Source: Rhodocollybia butyracea (taxonomy: Eukaryota > Basidiomycota > Agaricomycetes > Agaricales > Omphalotaceae). From it: a DNA stretch of 64,000 nt. Position 1 is the first letter of the stretch. Each line of letters begins with the position of its first letter. The position numbers and the translations under genes were made by a program. Shown here piece after piece: positions 23,531 through 36,411 of this stretch. The stretch spans positions 62,001 through 126,000 of the forward strand of contig JADNRY010000042.1 of assembly GCA_015501585.1 (NCBI GenBank), in the 5' to 3' direction. The notes under the pieces are model-generated. The model saw nothing but the letters and a program-made list of their open reading frames with translations, did not search any database and was not told the origin of the DNA.

Positions 23531-23635
23531 TACCTGTATATCTAGTGTCGTTGTCTCTCATACTTATCTTGTACTTATCTTGTACTTCTCAGCTAAACGT
23601 GCGTATGAAATAAGCTATTCGTTGGTGACCCCCGG

Positions 23636-23668
23636 GCTACCGGCCCAACCCAACCCTGCACAGCACTA
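23636..23668. mobile_element. terminal-repeat-like sequence of a DNA transposon remnant
   Basis: CGGCCCAACCCAACCCTGCA followed by CAGCACTA matches, with two substitutions, a sequence at 63935-63962. Short C/A-rich ends of this sort resemble hAT-type transposon termini. No transposase is visible next to it. Confidence 0.4.
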
Positions 23669-26222
23669 AAATTTAGCGCTAACGCCAGTCAGTCAGAGAA
23701 TTCGTGGTTATATTATGTACTGTGTTTATCAATTATGATAAGAATTTGGCGGGAATACTTATTAGGGAGGGACAAGTCGATTGGTCAAGTACGATCCCAT
23801 CAAAAGAAGAGGAAGCGGCGCCTCTCTCGTAAAAGAACTTTGGAAACCAGCTACAAACGCCGTATAGTAAGTACGTATCGTCGTACCTCACCGAATGTAT
23901 TCCCATTAGTGTTCGGTATTTCGGAGGTGCTTCGGATGCGTTACAAGGCGTTACAAGCCTCCGAAGCCTGCACAAGCCCACGCGAGCGTTGTCCTGATTC
24001 AATATTTCGATACTTGAATTTTCACAGTTCTGATCATATATTACACTACATGCAGTGGCCAAACGAAAGAGGGTTTACGCTGATTCAGACCGGTGAGAGT
24101 AATGCGTGGATAGAAGGTACTTACAACACTTCAACTTGGTCATGTTATCATCTTCGAATAAACGAGGCGCCATTTTTGCAACGGTAGTTAGGTAGAGTTA
24201 GGTGGACACGGAAGACACTGACAACTATCTGGGATGGAACATTTCAACTTGGATACTACTTTGGTGAATGCATCGGCATTCATTCCACTATCCAGACGGA
24301 AGCGCATTCGTCTTGTTCGAGCCCTACGCTTTCGCGAATCGAGTATGGAACGGCGTACATTGAGAATTCAATGATGTGATAGCGTCGTACGAAACAATTC
24401 TCATATCAGCATGTATATAATCTACCTCGCTAGTATCATAAGTAACTCACGTTTATGCTATTTCTTGCTACTTACTGTCAATCTGCAATCATCTCACCTT
24501 ATCAAGTGGTTGATAATATCTTTGTTAATCCCAAGCTATGGGCTTTACAGCTCGCGCCATGTATTGTATTGTTTGAAGTTGTTATCTCGCTCCCAACACT
24601 AAGCATGGTCCCATTCAAATTGAGATAGTTGACTCTACGTTCCAGCAAAGATCTTCAAGGCATCATATATTGCTGTGAGGCGGCCTGCCAGCCTCCAGAG
24701 CTCCAGGGCCTGCCCATGTAATAATTCTCCATACTCGCGTCATTGTGCAACGTGGAGGCGCCATCTCTGCTCCTGCGAGTATGTATATATTATATGGCCG
24801 ATACAGTGACTGCTCATACTACATTAAGTATTCGACCCAAGAAGATTGAACTGTCCAAGACTATGTCATCTACATAAGAAATGTAGCGCTATATAATGGA
24901 AACCTCAAGAGCGTGCTTCTCCAAATTTTCCCATTACAATCACAAGTTGATTGGGAAAAATTTGGTAAAAATGACAGGGTTTAGTTGAGCATCGACTTCA
25001 ACTCGAATAAATACCCAAAGGCCTCATTATTATCAATACACCAGCGCTATTGAAGCAATGCGTGTCCTGCGCTCGCTGTGACTGATGCGGCGTCACTCAC
25101 GGCTCAAAACCGGGGCTCACCGACGGAAATCTTAACTAACCATCAATAATTTGGTCGGTATCGTCATTCCGAAGCGTTTCCCGCTATTCCCGGTGGTTCT
25201 TCTTCTGTTTGATGGGATCTTACTTTACCAATCGACTATGGACTCCTTATTAGGACCTGACATGTCTGACGGCTGACAGCAGTTTAATTGTAGATTGCTT
25301 CTATATATTCGGACACTGGCACAATGCCACATGCAATTTAGTGGAAGGGAGGAAGGAAGGAAGAAGTAGATTAGTACTCGCACAGTCGTGAGCCCGAATT
25401 TGGCCAAGATAAAGCTCGTAACCGACAATTATATTTAGGTAGACAATTTATTTACTTAAGTGAACTTTGCAAGATGAATACCACCCACTGGATGTTGTCG
25501 CTGCCAAGCGAGCTGGTATCTTTATTAAAGTGTGCTAATGATTTAACATATTATTGTAAATATCCGGCGCAAGGGCTGAAGTGAGCTGTGAGGCTCAGAG
25601 TGATCAAGGGAATAAAAGGCTAGCGTTGATACTGCAATTCATCGGTGTAGTTGCCTCCATCGGCTTGAATCCTGGTTGTGAAACTGACTCGCGCTGTTGG
25701 TTGTACGTGCAGCCTGAAGTCCCATCTGTAAAACTGGACGAGCTTTGCTGCTCTGGAGCACTCTGAGCGCTCCAAAGCTGCCAAAGCAACCAGAGCAGCT
25801 CAGAGTGCTCTACAGCGAGTACCCTTGCTCTGAGATGCTTTGGACCGAATAGCAACTGAATAGAACTGCTTTCATCAAAACCCAGGTTTTGCAGATGCCT
25901 GCCTGCTCCGTGGTAAAATGATCTATAGCTTTACCTATCCGACTACGTCCTCAGCATGGTCCAAGGTTGGTCCAAGCCTCAAGGACTTGAAGGTATTTAT
26001 GCTGGCCAACTTGCTCAATAGATGTTTGTATATACTTATATCTGATCTCAGCAGACATTTAGTGGGGGTAAAAAAGAAATATATTCATATCTGGTATCTC
26101 TGATGGAGATCTTGATTGTATGTTCTGGTCTAGCAAGTGGTCTAGCAATTATTCGGCAAGAGGATAACACTGATTATGGAAATTGTATACGACCAGACCT
26201 GTCGCAAAGTGTATGGTGTAGG
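23669..26222. other. intergenic, AT-rich, no supported gene
   Basis: Frames such as 23735-24187 (plus) have no recognisable product. A GGAAGGAAGG simple repeat lies at about 25341-25366. Confidence 0.4.
25756..25810. repeat. 13-bp perfect inverted repeat
   Basis: GAGCACTCTGAGC (25756-25768) is repeated as its exact reverse complement at 25798-25810 with a 29-nt loop. A third, partial copy lies at about 21213-21228. It could be a small inverted-repeat element or a hairpin. Confidence 0.6.
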
Positions 26223-29200
26223 CTACACATCCTCCATCACTGTCGCTTTAACTTTGTTGTATGGACGATAGCGGTGAACTGTCCATGTCATTGCGAAATT
26301 CTGGGCAAGTACAGGATTTTGGAAGATGAGTTCCACGTAATGTAAGTTCAAGCCCTTCTGTAGGCCGTCTGGTTCCGCCATTGCCCCTCGACTTACTCGC
26401 TTGCCGGGCTTTCCGCGGTACAACTTTTGAATGATAGCAAGGAACTCGCCTTCCGGGTATAACCCCCATTTTACAGGCCCAAATTTGACCAGGGTTCTGT
26501 CGGCCGAAGCGGGAAGTTTCCCTTTTAGTTGTCGGGCGAGCGGCGGCGGCGGCTCGGGAGATTGTCGAGGGATCAGTGGAATAGGGCCATACTCCACTTC
26601 TACTTCATCTTCCACCAGGCCATGCTCTGACACACTGACAACACTATTATCATCCGAGTCATCGCTAGATTCAGAACTCATAGACTCTGCTGATAGTGGC
26701 TTTTTCCCCTTAGCTAACCCCAAGGTCTGGCGAGGCTTATTGTTTGCTGATTCCTGTGGTGGCGCCTCCGCATGTATACTGGATATCGATTGGGTTAACT
26801 CCTTCATACAAAGACGTTCATGTGGCTGTTGAGCCCAGCAGAGTTGTGTGAGTTGCCACAGGCTATCTGGCATCACAACTCCTTGATTGTTTGAAGGTCG
26901 CTCTGTCCTTTTGCCTTCGAGTACCTCGAACATTATTGAAGTGGGAGCAGCGATGTTAGGAAATGGAGGTGATCCTTCTGACCATACCTGCACGAACTTT
27001 CAGTGTGACTAAGTGTTTCAAATGAGAATACACACCTCACAGCACACACAAGCATACGCATAGATGTCTGAAGCCGGGGTTCTCCGGAATTTGGTCATGC
27101 CAAATTCCTCTGGGTGCCAAAGCTCTGGGGCCATCCAGTGCGGCGACCCACTGCGACTTGCGGAGGACTTCACTGACGTATCAGATTCAATGAATGCGGT
27201 CAAACCAAAATCAGTCAAACAAGCATGCCCTTTTTCGTTGACAAGGATATTGCGCTACAGTCAGAGAGCAAATTCAGCTTGAACTCCGACACATACCACA
27301 AAAGAAGCACTAACACAGCATAGATCACCGTGTACAACGTTCTCGGTGTGCAGATAAGCGAGGCCAGAGGCAACGTCATTTAACTGGATGTTATAACGTG
27401 TAAGCGAGATAGGACCAATCCACATATATGCGTTGCAAAAGAAGCTTACACACGACACCGCATACTCTGAAACTTTAGGTCTTTTTTGCATATACTCCAA
27501 GAGGTTTCCCTCAGCCATCCATTCTGACACCATTGCTCGTTTCCCCGGAAATGTTAAGTGATCGATACCAAAAAAGTCAACGATATTAGGATGGTCCAGG
27601 TATTGCCATATCAGTGCCTCCTTGATAAAGGTCTGCTCCTGGCGCTTTATCTTCTTCTGCCGCTGCTCAGTAGTATGTGAAGTATAAATGATAGAGTCCT
27701 TCAGCACTTTGAGAGCAACCTGGATCGAATGTCCACTGTAGTTCACATGCTTTGCGTGATAAATCTCCGCAAATCCACCCGATTTGACACTACCGCTGCT
27801 CAACAATGTTATATTCTTGAGAAGGAGGATATCCGGAAAGCGACCCGATGACTCTGACAGCCAAATTAGACACTGTTGAACCTTACGGGAAAAGACGCTG
27901 TATTCCTCAGCTGGAAAGGCTCCCGATAAGCGATAATACAGGATCTGTCAAAGCGATTAAGGAACAGATATGGTTTAGAACAGATACGCACCAAATCTAG
28001 GAAGCTCATGATTCGGGTGGCTTCAGCTTCACTGAGTAATGCGATATCATCCTTGTAATCATCGGTTTGAAAAATAGCAATCAAATCAACTGCGATTTCT
28101 GGATTGTCTTTGCGCAAAATACTGCGAATACGACCTGACGTGAATAGGTTCAGGCTCATGAGCCACTATACATATGCGCGTTGTTAGGTTCAACATGAGT
28201 TTCTGGAAGTAGAAGTATTCACCTGTTCGATTTGACACTGAATGTCCAGGGACACGAGCAGCGGGGAGAAAACATTTGGTATAAGCCTACTACCAGATGC
28301 CCGCGAACCGTTGAAATAAGAAACTGCTTCAAGCCAAACTCTAAAAATCGCTCTGTTAATAATTATTCCGAGGTGTATTGGATCTGTCAAGTGTACTAGG
28401 CTTACTTTTCGCCTTGTGCGCCTCCGACAGAATGTATACTATCGTACAGGGCACCAAACGCATGCTGTGCTTAAAGTGAGCAAGTGGTCCAATATCCTGC
28501 GGGTTACATACCTTATGAACCTTCGAAGCTGGTGTGATAATCCTAACAGATGAATCCAATACTCTCAAGCCATCTGAGGAGCTAGAGGAAACATAGATGG
28601 TCCTTGCGTACTTATGGATGTTCTTTTTGCTATTACCCTGCCGGTAAGTGAGATCCGCATGATGTAAAATATCCGTGCTGCTGATCACCAAGATTTTGAG
28701 ATAGTCCAAGTCGCCCGTTTTATGCAAGAGCTTCATCAACTCAAACACTTCTTTCGCTAGTTTGACTGAATCGATGCCGTCGATAACAAGAAGGGTTGAG
28801 CCAGAGAATCTAACGGGTGACAATGGGACAAGAATCTTCGAACCAAACTTGGAAATGTCATTGGTTCCATAGGTGAAAGGTCGTATGATTAAACTCCGAG
28901 ACGCCTAAAATTTGAGTCGGTATCATAAAAACCAGCAGTAGCTGACTGTTCAGGTGTATTGAGCAGCAGCCACTGGATGTCTCGCCCAAGGATACGTCCT
29001 ACGTGCGTGAGGAGCCAGGTCCACAGGGTATTAGCTTTCTTCCGTGTACCCACACTGAAAACACTATAGATCAACCGATTGAAGAATGCGTCGAAAATTA
29101 AGCAATCTAGAGGCACAATTGCTATGGCGTCCATATATTCGGGAACCGATGAAGCAAGCGCAAGTGAGATGGGCCAAAATATTGTGTCGCAAGAGCTAAC

Positions 29201-30107
29201 ATTGACGTGGACTGGTTGCCATTTGGTGTCTCCGGGATTTTGCAAGTCTAAAGCTGTTCGCGCTAAAGTCCAGTGACATAGGATCGACGGCCGTGAGGCT
29301 GGGAATTGTTAACCACATAGTTCGAGGGCCATCGCTACTCCTCATCCAAGGCGAGATTTCGGACACACTACTCAAGTCTAAAAATGTAGCTTCTTCCTCT
29401 GCGCCGGTGGGTTGGGTGCCGGTCTTTGTTGCCGCCGTCAGCCACTGTAGCCGACGGTAAACTGTGCACCGCATGAAGATTGCAGTATTTAGCAGATAAG
29501 AAACTTCACTCACCCATCGTTTTGGAGCGAAGATAAAGAACTTTTTTCGGAGATAATGCTGAAGAAAGGTGAAGTACGAATTGCACAGATGACAAGGCCT
29601 TTACAGGCGGCGTAAGTTTCACAATGCTCCGATAGACTCGGATTGATTGCTTACCCATAACCAGTATAGTGCAGGGTGAGAGGGAACGAGAACCTCCCGG
29701 GAGCCTACCCAGCTAGACGATTTTTAATCAATAGAACTCGATTACTGAGGGCCAACATACCTGGTGAAGAGACAGTTCCAACACTGGAAGTAAAGAGTTG
29801 TTATAAGTCAATTTTCCCTCGCGAGTGATCGAAGGATACGCACTATGTTCACCACGTTGGTGAAAGGTAAAAGAAAAGTGTACGTCCAGATTTCAGTGTA
29901 TCGAACAGGGTACATGCAAACTATGCCCAACGTGAAAATTTCAATTATGAGACCTAGAACCCGAAGCACGCTGAAGGCTGGGTTGTAGAAAGGAAAAAAC
30001 ACGAGAATGGAGCTGAGCTGAAGGAGTGCAGTGAGGAAAGAGGCATAGGAAAGCAACGTGTCTGTCAAATAGGTAAACAATATTCCAGAGAGTTTAGCAA
30101 GATCCAT
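26223..30107 (-). CDS. membrane-helix / Walker-B-like region / protein kinase fusion
   Basis: Fourteen exons (30107-29844, 29783-29761, 29712-29655, 29558-29514, 29444-29339, 29298-28895, 28847-28512, 28464-28406, 28340-28223, 28165-27992, 27944-27450, 27383-27315, 27254-27036, 26987-26223) join in phase to about 1044 residues. The N-terminus has three hydrophobic helices. The centre has STLLVIDGIDSV and YLKILVISST, which look like Walker B and sensor strands of a P-loop ATPase, but I see no Walker A. The kinase has SGSVKSGGFAEIYHAKH (Gly loop), VALKVLK, HGDLCCRN (catalytic loop; Cys where Lys is usual), TDFGLTAF and GSPHWMAPELW. A Ser/acidic tail follows. Exon e/f intron (40 nt) and donor GTTTAA at 28894 are the weakest joins; two genes (break near 28.9 kb) is the alternative. 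Confidence 0.72.
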
Positions 30108-31953
30108 TGCAGCGTTAATAGGGCACGAAAGAAAGAGAGGAATTTTTTTGCCAATTGGCGCCACGTTGATCGCAACTGTTGCGAGCGTGCTTGGATGCTG
30201 CCTTAGCCTCCTGTCATCTGTCCAAGAAATATATTGCGCACATATGCTTGAAGTCTGGTCAGTGGTTTTGTTTTCATGACCTTCTGGGGTACGGACAAGC
30301 TAGCTCTAATTTTGCATTTTCTGATGGTTTTTGGAGTGCCGAATACCATCGATGCAGTGAAGTAGGTAGTTGTAACCGACGTGGTCCCATTTCGGAACAG
30401 TCGCATCATAGCAGCGCGGGCGGCTATCATGGCCCTTATCCAAGATTAGTGCTTTCCGGCTCGGTCTGCTTGTTCGGCAGGCAATCTCGGGAAACATCGG
30501 GTGCAAACACTTCTTTCCGACATCCACCAGCATCCACCTTCCGCGCTCTTGTGTAACACTGGCTTGTACTATCTAAAAGTGTAAAGACTTCGATCCGGCT
30601 TATAAAAATGCCATCCGCTTAGAACATTTCTCCATAGCGTCAGGCCTGAGGACAAGAACCGGACTGGAAGAGTGACGAAGGACACTAGAGCTAAAGTTTT
30701 TATTTCCGGGTTTACTATTTCGTTGGAATTGGTGAGTACGAGTACGATTGACACTTTCAATGTCATAACTCTGACTTATTACTGGCAATAAGTCTTTTTT
30801 TGAGGGACTATGGGTCGAGCAGAAGAAAGCAAGCCAACTGTTCCGATTCATCACCGTTGCGCTCTCATCGACATCGGTCGGTGTATTTCCTTTCTATATG
30901 GCGTGCGCCCGCCCGTCATTGTATGTGAAATTCCTACCGCGTTGCAACTGTCGAAACTCGATACCAATCTAGATCCCCGGCCAGCGCTCGACTGTTGGGT
31001 ATCGAGTACTTCAGTTCCTCCTGGGATGCCATCGATGCGATCCATTGAATATCTCTTGTGTCCCAGAAATAGGCGAAGCAACAATCTGGATATCATATAT
31101 CATATATATCATACCGCACATCCTGCATACTGTCCCAGGTACTGAAACGTCGACCGCCGGGCATGCTGCTAGGTCGGAAATTTCCCGCCCATGCCAATTT
31201 AGCCACGCTGCATACTGCTCCAATTATTCGCGACAGCTCGTCATGACAACTGCATGCAGTTTTCCGCAGCTCAGTACATCATCAATCATAACTCACGTCG
31301 TCGAATTCGGATTAGGTGATTCTAGAGCACATAATCTTCATATCTGTTCTTGCATCGCCTGCGTTCGATGTTCAAACGTTCACGCGTCACGTTCAACACC
31401 AATCCGGTCATTATATCACTACGCATCCTCTTCATTTGCGCGCATACTGTATCATTTTTGTCCTACATCTCTATCTTTCGGTATCCCGCCTGGTAACAAA
31501 AATCATCGGCATCTCAATGTACTATTCCTCCGTTGTCCATCTTATTGGTAGTCTCGTGCTACTCCCCGTATTCCTGCTGCTATCCTTCGCTCATATCGTC
31601 GCTGGTGGGAAAACTGGAAGATAGAGCGAAGCAGGAGGACCAAGAATGCCACTGCCGATAATGGTAATCGACGATACAACAATTCTAGTATGCTCATCGT
31701 TATACCTCGCTCCCGTTTACCATCCTTCCCCTTTTGCTTATGACCAGACCCCTGCCTCAAAAAAGGGATCTGAAAAGAACCGGGCGGGGGCTACGGACGA
31801 TTGGATTTTCGTAGCTTTGACGCTTGATGATCTAATGATCGTTAGATTATCCCGAGCGATCCTTGATACATGTAGCAAGAACATTGAAGCTGATAACGCC
31901 ATGGAATAACACTCCCCGTGAAGCACTAAGAAGCACTGTTTTATCTGATTGTT
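30108..31953. other. intergenic, no supported gene
   Basis: Several short frames overlap on both strands (for example 31045-31624 plus, hydrophobic) but none shows family features or a splice chain. It includes the promoter of the kinase fusion. Confidence 0.4.
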
Positions 31954-32225
31954 TCACTGATTAGGTTGATCTTCGTTCGCCCCTGCAAAACGTCGTCGCT
32001 TGACCTCAATCTTGTTGACCACGGTACCCAATGTTTCAGCTACCAGTTCGATGATTGCTTTCGCAATGAACCCAGGAACATCGCTGTGAGTGAATGCGAA
32101 ACCATACGAAACTGCCTCATGATACATATCTCAGTTTCATCGAAGAACCTCTCGAAATTACTTAAGTACTCAAGGTGGATCTTTCTTGGCATCACTATTG
32201 ACTCATCCTTCGCCGCCTTCGCCAT
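31954..32225 (-). CDS. small protein of unknown function
   Basis: Two exons (32225-32149 and 32083-31954) joined by a 65-nt intron give 68 residues starting MAKAAKDESIVMPRK and ending ANEDQPNQ. The second exon predicts an amphipathic helix (GFIAKAIIELVAETL) followed by a basic patch KIEVKRRRF. No family is recognised. Short length and lack of homology knowledge keep confidence low. Confidence 0.35.
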
Positions 32226-32559
32226 CTCTGTCGATCATTCGGGATACTTGGATTCTTGCACTGTCCAGTATCACAGTATCAACGTTATCGGGACAGTTGC
32301 GCTGCCGTACTCTCTCAGTGACAGTGAACGTTTTACATCAGCAAACCGTCCAACTTGAGCTCTATTTGGGAGGGATAACACCGACAGAAACACCCATCTG
32401 CAGCTGCTTGGTTTCGTTCCGCATGTCCATCGAATAACTAGAAAACAGAACAATACATCTGATTTCCGCGCGTTGTTTGCCCCGTATACAAATGAGAAAG
32501 CAAGCCTTTGAGTTCTATACGCGGACCAGAAAAAGTCATCAACGATTGTCGGCGACTGT

Positions 32560-32720
32560 CGGCGGCCGCTGGGCTCAAGTGCCGGGTTATGGCCGGCCCC
32601 TGTCGCTGACTCTCGCTGACCTTGTACTATATTGTCGTTGACCCTCACCAACCCTCGCCGGTGTGGTCAGTGACTCTCACCAACTCTCACCGATATCTCA
32701 ACCAATCTCATCATATATTG
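32560..32720. repeat. degenerate CTCACCAACTCTCACCGA-type array
   Basis: Short units around CTCACCAA, CTCTCGCTGA and CTCACCGAT repeat irregularly. The reverse complement of the same motif family forms an array at 33240-33335, so the two could be ends or subterminal repeats of one element of about 750 bp. Confidence 0.45.
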
Positions 32721-33239
32721 CTGTGCCATTATAATAACGAAAGTTAGTTTCGGTATGCTCTACCGCTAATCTATTTCTATTGATATTAGCAGCTACAGAA
32801 CACTTCTTCGTATTAAATCCACATTTATAGCAACGGATAAGTGTTTTTTCAGTACTAACAATATATCTGCTTTTTGCTCTACAGTCTTTTGCTACGAAAT
32901 ACTAAGGTGAGCCGAAAGGTCAGTCGACTTAATGTTTCGTAAAAAAGAACCACGCCGAGAGCCGTCAGTGCACACCAATACTAAGCGATGATGTTTACTT
33001 GCCATTGACTTGACAGTTGCGTAAGTCAATGGTAGTGATTCTTAGATTTCACTTTCGCCAGCTGAGGGCTGGGAGCTAACAAAAGCCAAGTTGAGCCTGG
33101 TAAGTACAGTTAGTTATCATTTATTTATAATGTCCTGATGGGGGAGTGATTAGGGTGTCCATATTAGGGTCGAAGTGGTCGTCACCAGGTCTACCGTTCG
33201 AGCCCAAGTATTGCGTCGATTATTTTGTTTAAACAAGAG
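32721..33239. other. AT-rich spacer between two opposed repeat arrays
   Basis: No coding frame of note. If the arrays are element ends, this is the internal part of a non-autonomous transposon. Confidence 0.3.
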
Positions 33240-33335
33240 ATGTATGAGGGTCGGTGACACATCCAGTGAGCGCTAGTGAACATCGGTGAGCATCGGTGAG
33301 CGTCAGCGAGCATTGGTGAGGGTTGGTGAATGCTG
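33240..33335. repeat. degenerate GGTGAGCATC array
   Basis: About nine imperfect copies of a 9-10 bp unit around CGGTGAGCAT (for example ATCGGTGAGCATCGGTGAGC) run in one direction. They are inverted relative to the array at 32560-32720. Confidence 0.55.
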
Positions 33336-34084
33336 GTGGTTGGGATGGGTGGGCCCTTACAACATGCTATGCAAGTCATCGAGTCTCAAATTAGGTTGGA
33401 TTGAAATAGACGCTACAAATGAGAGAGGGTCGGCGACGGTCAGTGGCCATCGGCCGACTGTGGCTGGTTTTCCGCATCGTGGTAGAATACTGGCCTCTTT
33501 GGGGTGTTATCTGTTCAGCTTTGGCTGACACTTACCGTTTTATAAGATACATATGATGCAAACTGAGACAGTGCCCCCTGTCAAATTGTTGACAGCAGGC
33601 AATAGTGCCTGTACTAACAGGTGGAATATGATTATGAACCCACCAATATCTGGTCCAGATGGTGACACTCTGGTAGATAGGACCAAACGCAAGATAGGAA
33701 TGTACAACCAATTATAGCCTTGCGAACGAAAGCAAATTAATCCAAGATCTGAACGCCGGGGTCGCCAAAACTCCGAAACTCCCAAGTTTGCTAACTGTTA
33801 AATCGGATGGAGCGGCGAAACCGTAGCTGGTTATGTATCGGTAGCTACATGTACTGCGGACGCACTCTTTGATCTTTTAAGTATTCCGGTCAAGCGTCCC
33901 GACGATACTTTACTATTAGGGCTATCAAGGTAAGTATCTAAAACGCAACCGTCAAAATCACAACCAGTCCCATTATTTACGGCTAAGATTATAAAATACC
34001 ACTGTCCAGCCTGAGATCCGGACTTCATTGTCCATAATGTGACTCGTACCCAGAAGAACCACCCAAATCCCATTGAATATCACA
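33336..34084. other. intergenic, no supported gene
   Basis: Nothing coding is visible. The last 60 bp before the gene at 34085 resemble the sequence just beyond the end of the gene at 21911, as part of the duplication. Confidence 0.4.
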
Positions 34085-35438
34085 TTATGGTTCTGAAAGA
34101 ACAGTTGTCAACTCGGCATGGCTGGTATTTTGTTCAGAGCCTGAGTGTTGGTCGTATGTATTGTTCGTCTCCACCAATATAAAGATAGCAAGAGGGTTCA
34201 AGGCCTATCAACCGGTTACAGAAGGCAATTTCAGTATTATTATCATCGAAAAATCCCAACACTCACGGTAACATATATGTAGAAGACTGAAACGATGAGT
34301 GTAGCAAACTGGAGTGGTGAAAGATTCGATGCTTTCAAGTCCAGTGCTTTGAAAGTTAGGTTAAGTACCTAGTTATTGAATGAGGTCCATTAGCAAATCT
34401 GAAAGCTACAACTCGAGAGGAGTTTGACCTGGAATATGGCCCAAAAAGCCCCCGATTCCACGAGAAGAAGTAAAATTCGTCCCACAATTGTTTTGCTTGT
34501 CACAGTTGAAGTGCTTCTCCTAAATCTATAATACTTCCTTGGATTTTGATAACGCTGAATCAACGATCTCAACCGAAGCAATACTCACCATGTCTGATAG
34601 GCTATGAGCAACGTCAATATGACGTTCAACGACAAGGATATTGCAAAGAAGACCCAATCAATAGTCACTGACTGGCCAGTGACAAACAAATTTTTTTTAC
34701 TATCCTCAGAAGCATCGGCCAGGTTAAGGACTGGTAAGACTCATGAGGTCAGTGTATCTCATCCGGGATCAGTGTAAACTCCAGCCACTCACCAATGGTC
34801 ACGAGCAGGATAAGGGCCAAAAATGATTTCACAATCTTGCTATGCATCCATACTGCCCAAGCTCTCCATATAATAATTATGTCTCCAATTAAAAACTGTT
34901 GGGCGATAGAGGAAATCCGTGTTTGTCAGGGAACAAGGCTAATGAAAGCATTGAGGCTCACAATCAAGGTGGATGTCCAATTTGAAATTTGTGCTCCCAC
35001 TTCAAGGAATGGCTGTGAGGCTGCTGCTTGAGCTTCTTTCCCTGCCGGAACAGGCACTATCGTCTCATCTCGAAGGAAGATCATGTTCAAGGCAACGTTT
35101 GCTGTCATAAATAGCGTTACAGAAATGGATGTGGCGATAAGGAGACAGAGCATTGTGTTCTTTGACCATCCGGTAAACTTCTTCCAACTAGAAAATATAC
35201 GAAGTTTGTGTGACAGTATGCAAAATGAGTCTGGATATATTTACTGACGAGGAGATGTAGACGGCAGTGATAAAAAGCAAACAGTATATGCCTGGATATA
35301 TGTCAAAAATGTTCTGTTGCTCCGAAATGCCATCATACCATAAAAAGTGCAGAATAATATTGTTCTGGTGAAGTTCTGGAAGAGCGCCTGCCCGAGAAGT
35401 ACGAGCTCTTCGAGCGCTTGTGCCTCCTGTGAAGCCAT
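34085..35438 (-). CDS. orphan seven-helix membrane protein, paralogue B
   Basis: Eight exons (35438-35339, 35291-35249, 35187-34962, 34895-34793, 34730-34589, 34537-34429, 34368-34267, 34204-34085) give 314 residues. The start MASQEAQALEELV, the loop FLIGDIIIIWRAWAVWMHS, LIAYQTWKYYRF, GRILLLLVESGAF and the tail helix ALNPLAIFILVETNNTYDQ align with the gene at 21911-23245 along the whole length. Acceptor 34538 was preferred to a nearer AG because the latter would create a stop. Function is unknown; a membrane sensor is the likeliest guess. Confidence 0.85.
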
Positions 35439-36411
35439 GGGAGAGATTTTAGTGTACTTAATTATTGAAGAAGCAGCATGCAGATCATCCTTTATATCGT
35501 GTATCATACAAGTGAAAAATCACACGAGACTACATCTCAACACGTCAACAACGTAAAAGAACGTCAGAAGTGATTGTTCTTGATTTCGGGAGTGCCACGG
35601 AACACGGCTGGATAGGTGCTTTGTTTCGGCACCAGTAGATACTACAGTTGTTGGATAGATAGGGGATGATTTATTTCACTCGGGCGCTATCCCAAGAATA
35701 TAGGTTATAAGGCGCGCCCATAGTAAGTGGCACTCGACATGTCTCGCGGTCGACAACATTTTGGAAAATGGTTTCCATTCAGACACTGCACACATTTTGG
35801 ACTTGTGGAAAATTCGAGGAACATAATAGTGAGAATTTTCGCTCATCCTTTGAAAAACTACCATGAGTTGACCATGAGTTCAGTGTAGGTCTCAAAATGA
35901 GTTATATTGCAAAAACTTTCTATAAGGTCGCAACTTAACATGCACTGTGACCAACTTAACAGCTTCAATTAGCAGTAATAAGCGGCGGAGTAAGTTGCCA
36001 GGAACCATGATTCCGAGTCTTGACACAGATTGTCAAGATGTTAATCATTCGAAGCTGGAGGAGATTCTATGTCGTTAACTGGGATAGTAAGAAAAGCGCG
36101 AAGAGAATTACCGTCAGGTGGGCGGAGCTTAAGGCGGGGCATGTGAGGCTACTTTGGATGTTACTGGACTCGGAGTCCCTTCGGTGAAATTGAACCTGAT
36201 GAACCTGATGCAGGCACTCTTCGGGATCGGAAACTGCACCTCATCTCACTAGTTACCCCAACAGCCTCATGAGATCCTTTCCCTCACCACAATCTCGAAC
36301 AGGTACATTCAATTTCTCGAGGACCGATGTGAACGATGAACTTCCTCCAAAGATAGTTAAATACAAACTAAATATAATATCAAAGTCTTTTACTTAAATA
36401 GCATATTCCCA
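35439..36411. other. intergenic, includes duplicated 5' flank
   Basis: About 35520-35700 matches the 5' flank at 23310-23530. No gene is seen in the rest. Confidence 0.45.

Noticed and set aside
28400..28823. NACHT or NB-ARC ATPase annotation for the middle of the kinase fusion
   Set aside because: A Walker-B-like strand is present but no Walker A (GxxxxGKT/S) could be found in the preceding exons.
31045..31624. Hydrophobic plus-strand frames near 31.3 kb as a membrane protein gene
   Set aside because: No splice chain, no family landmarks, and several overlapping frames of similar length.
32040..32225. Unspliced 61-codon frame starting at 32225
   Set aside because: A two-exon version ends in a longer, better-balanced protein with ordinary splice sites.
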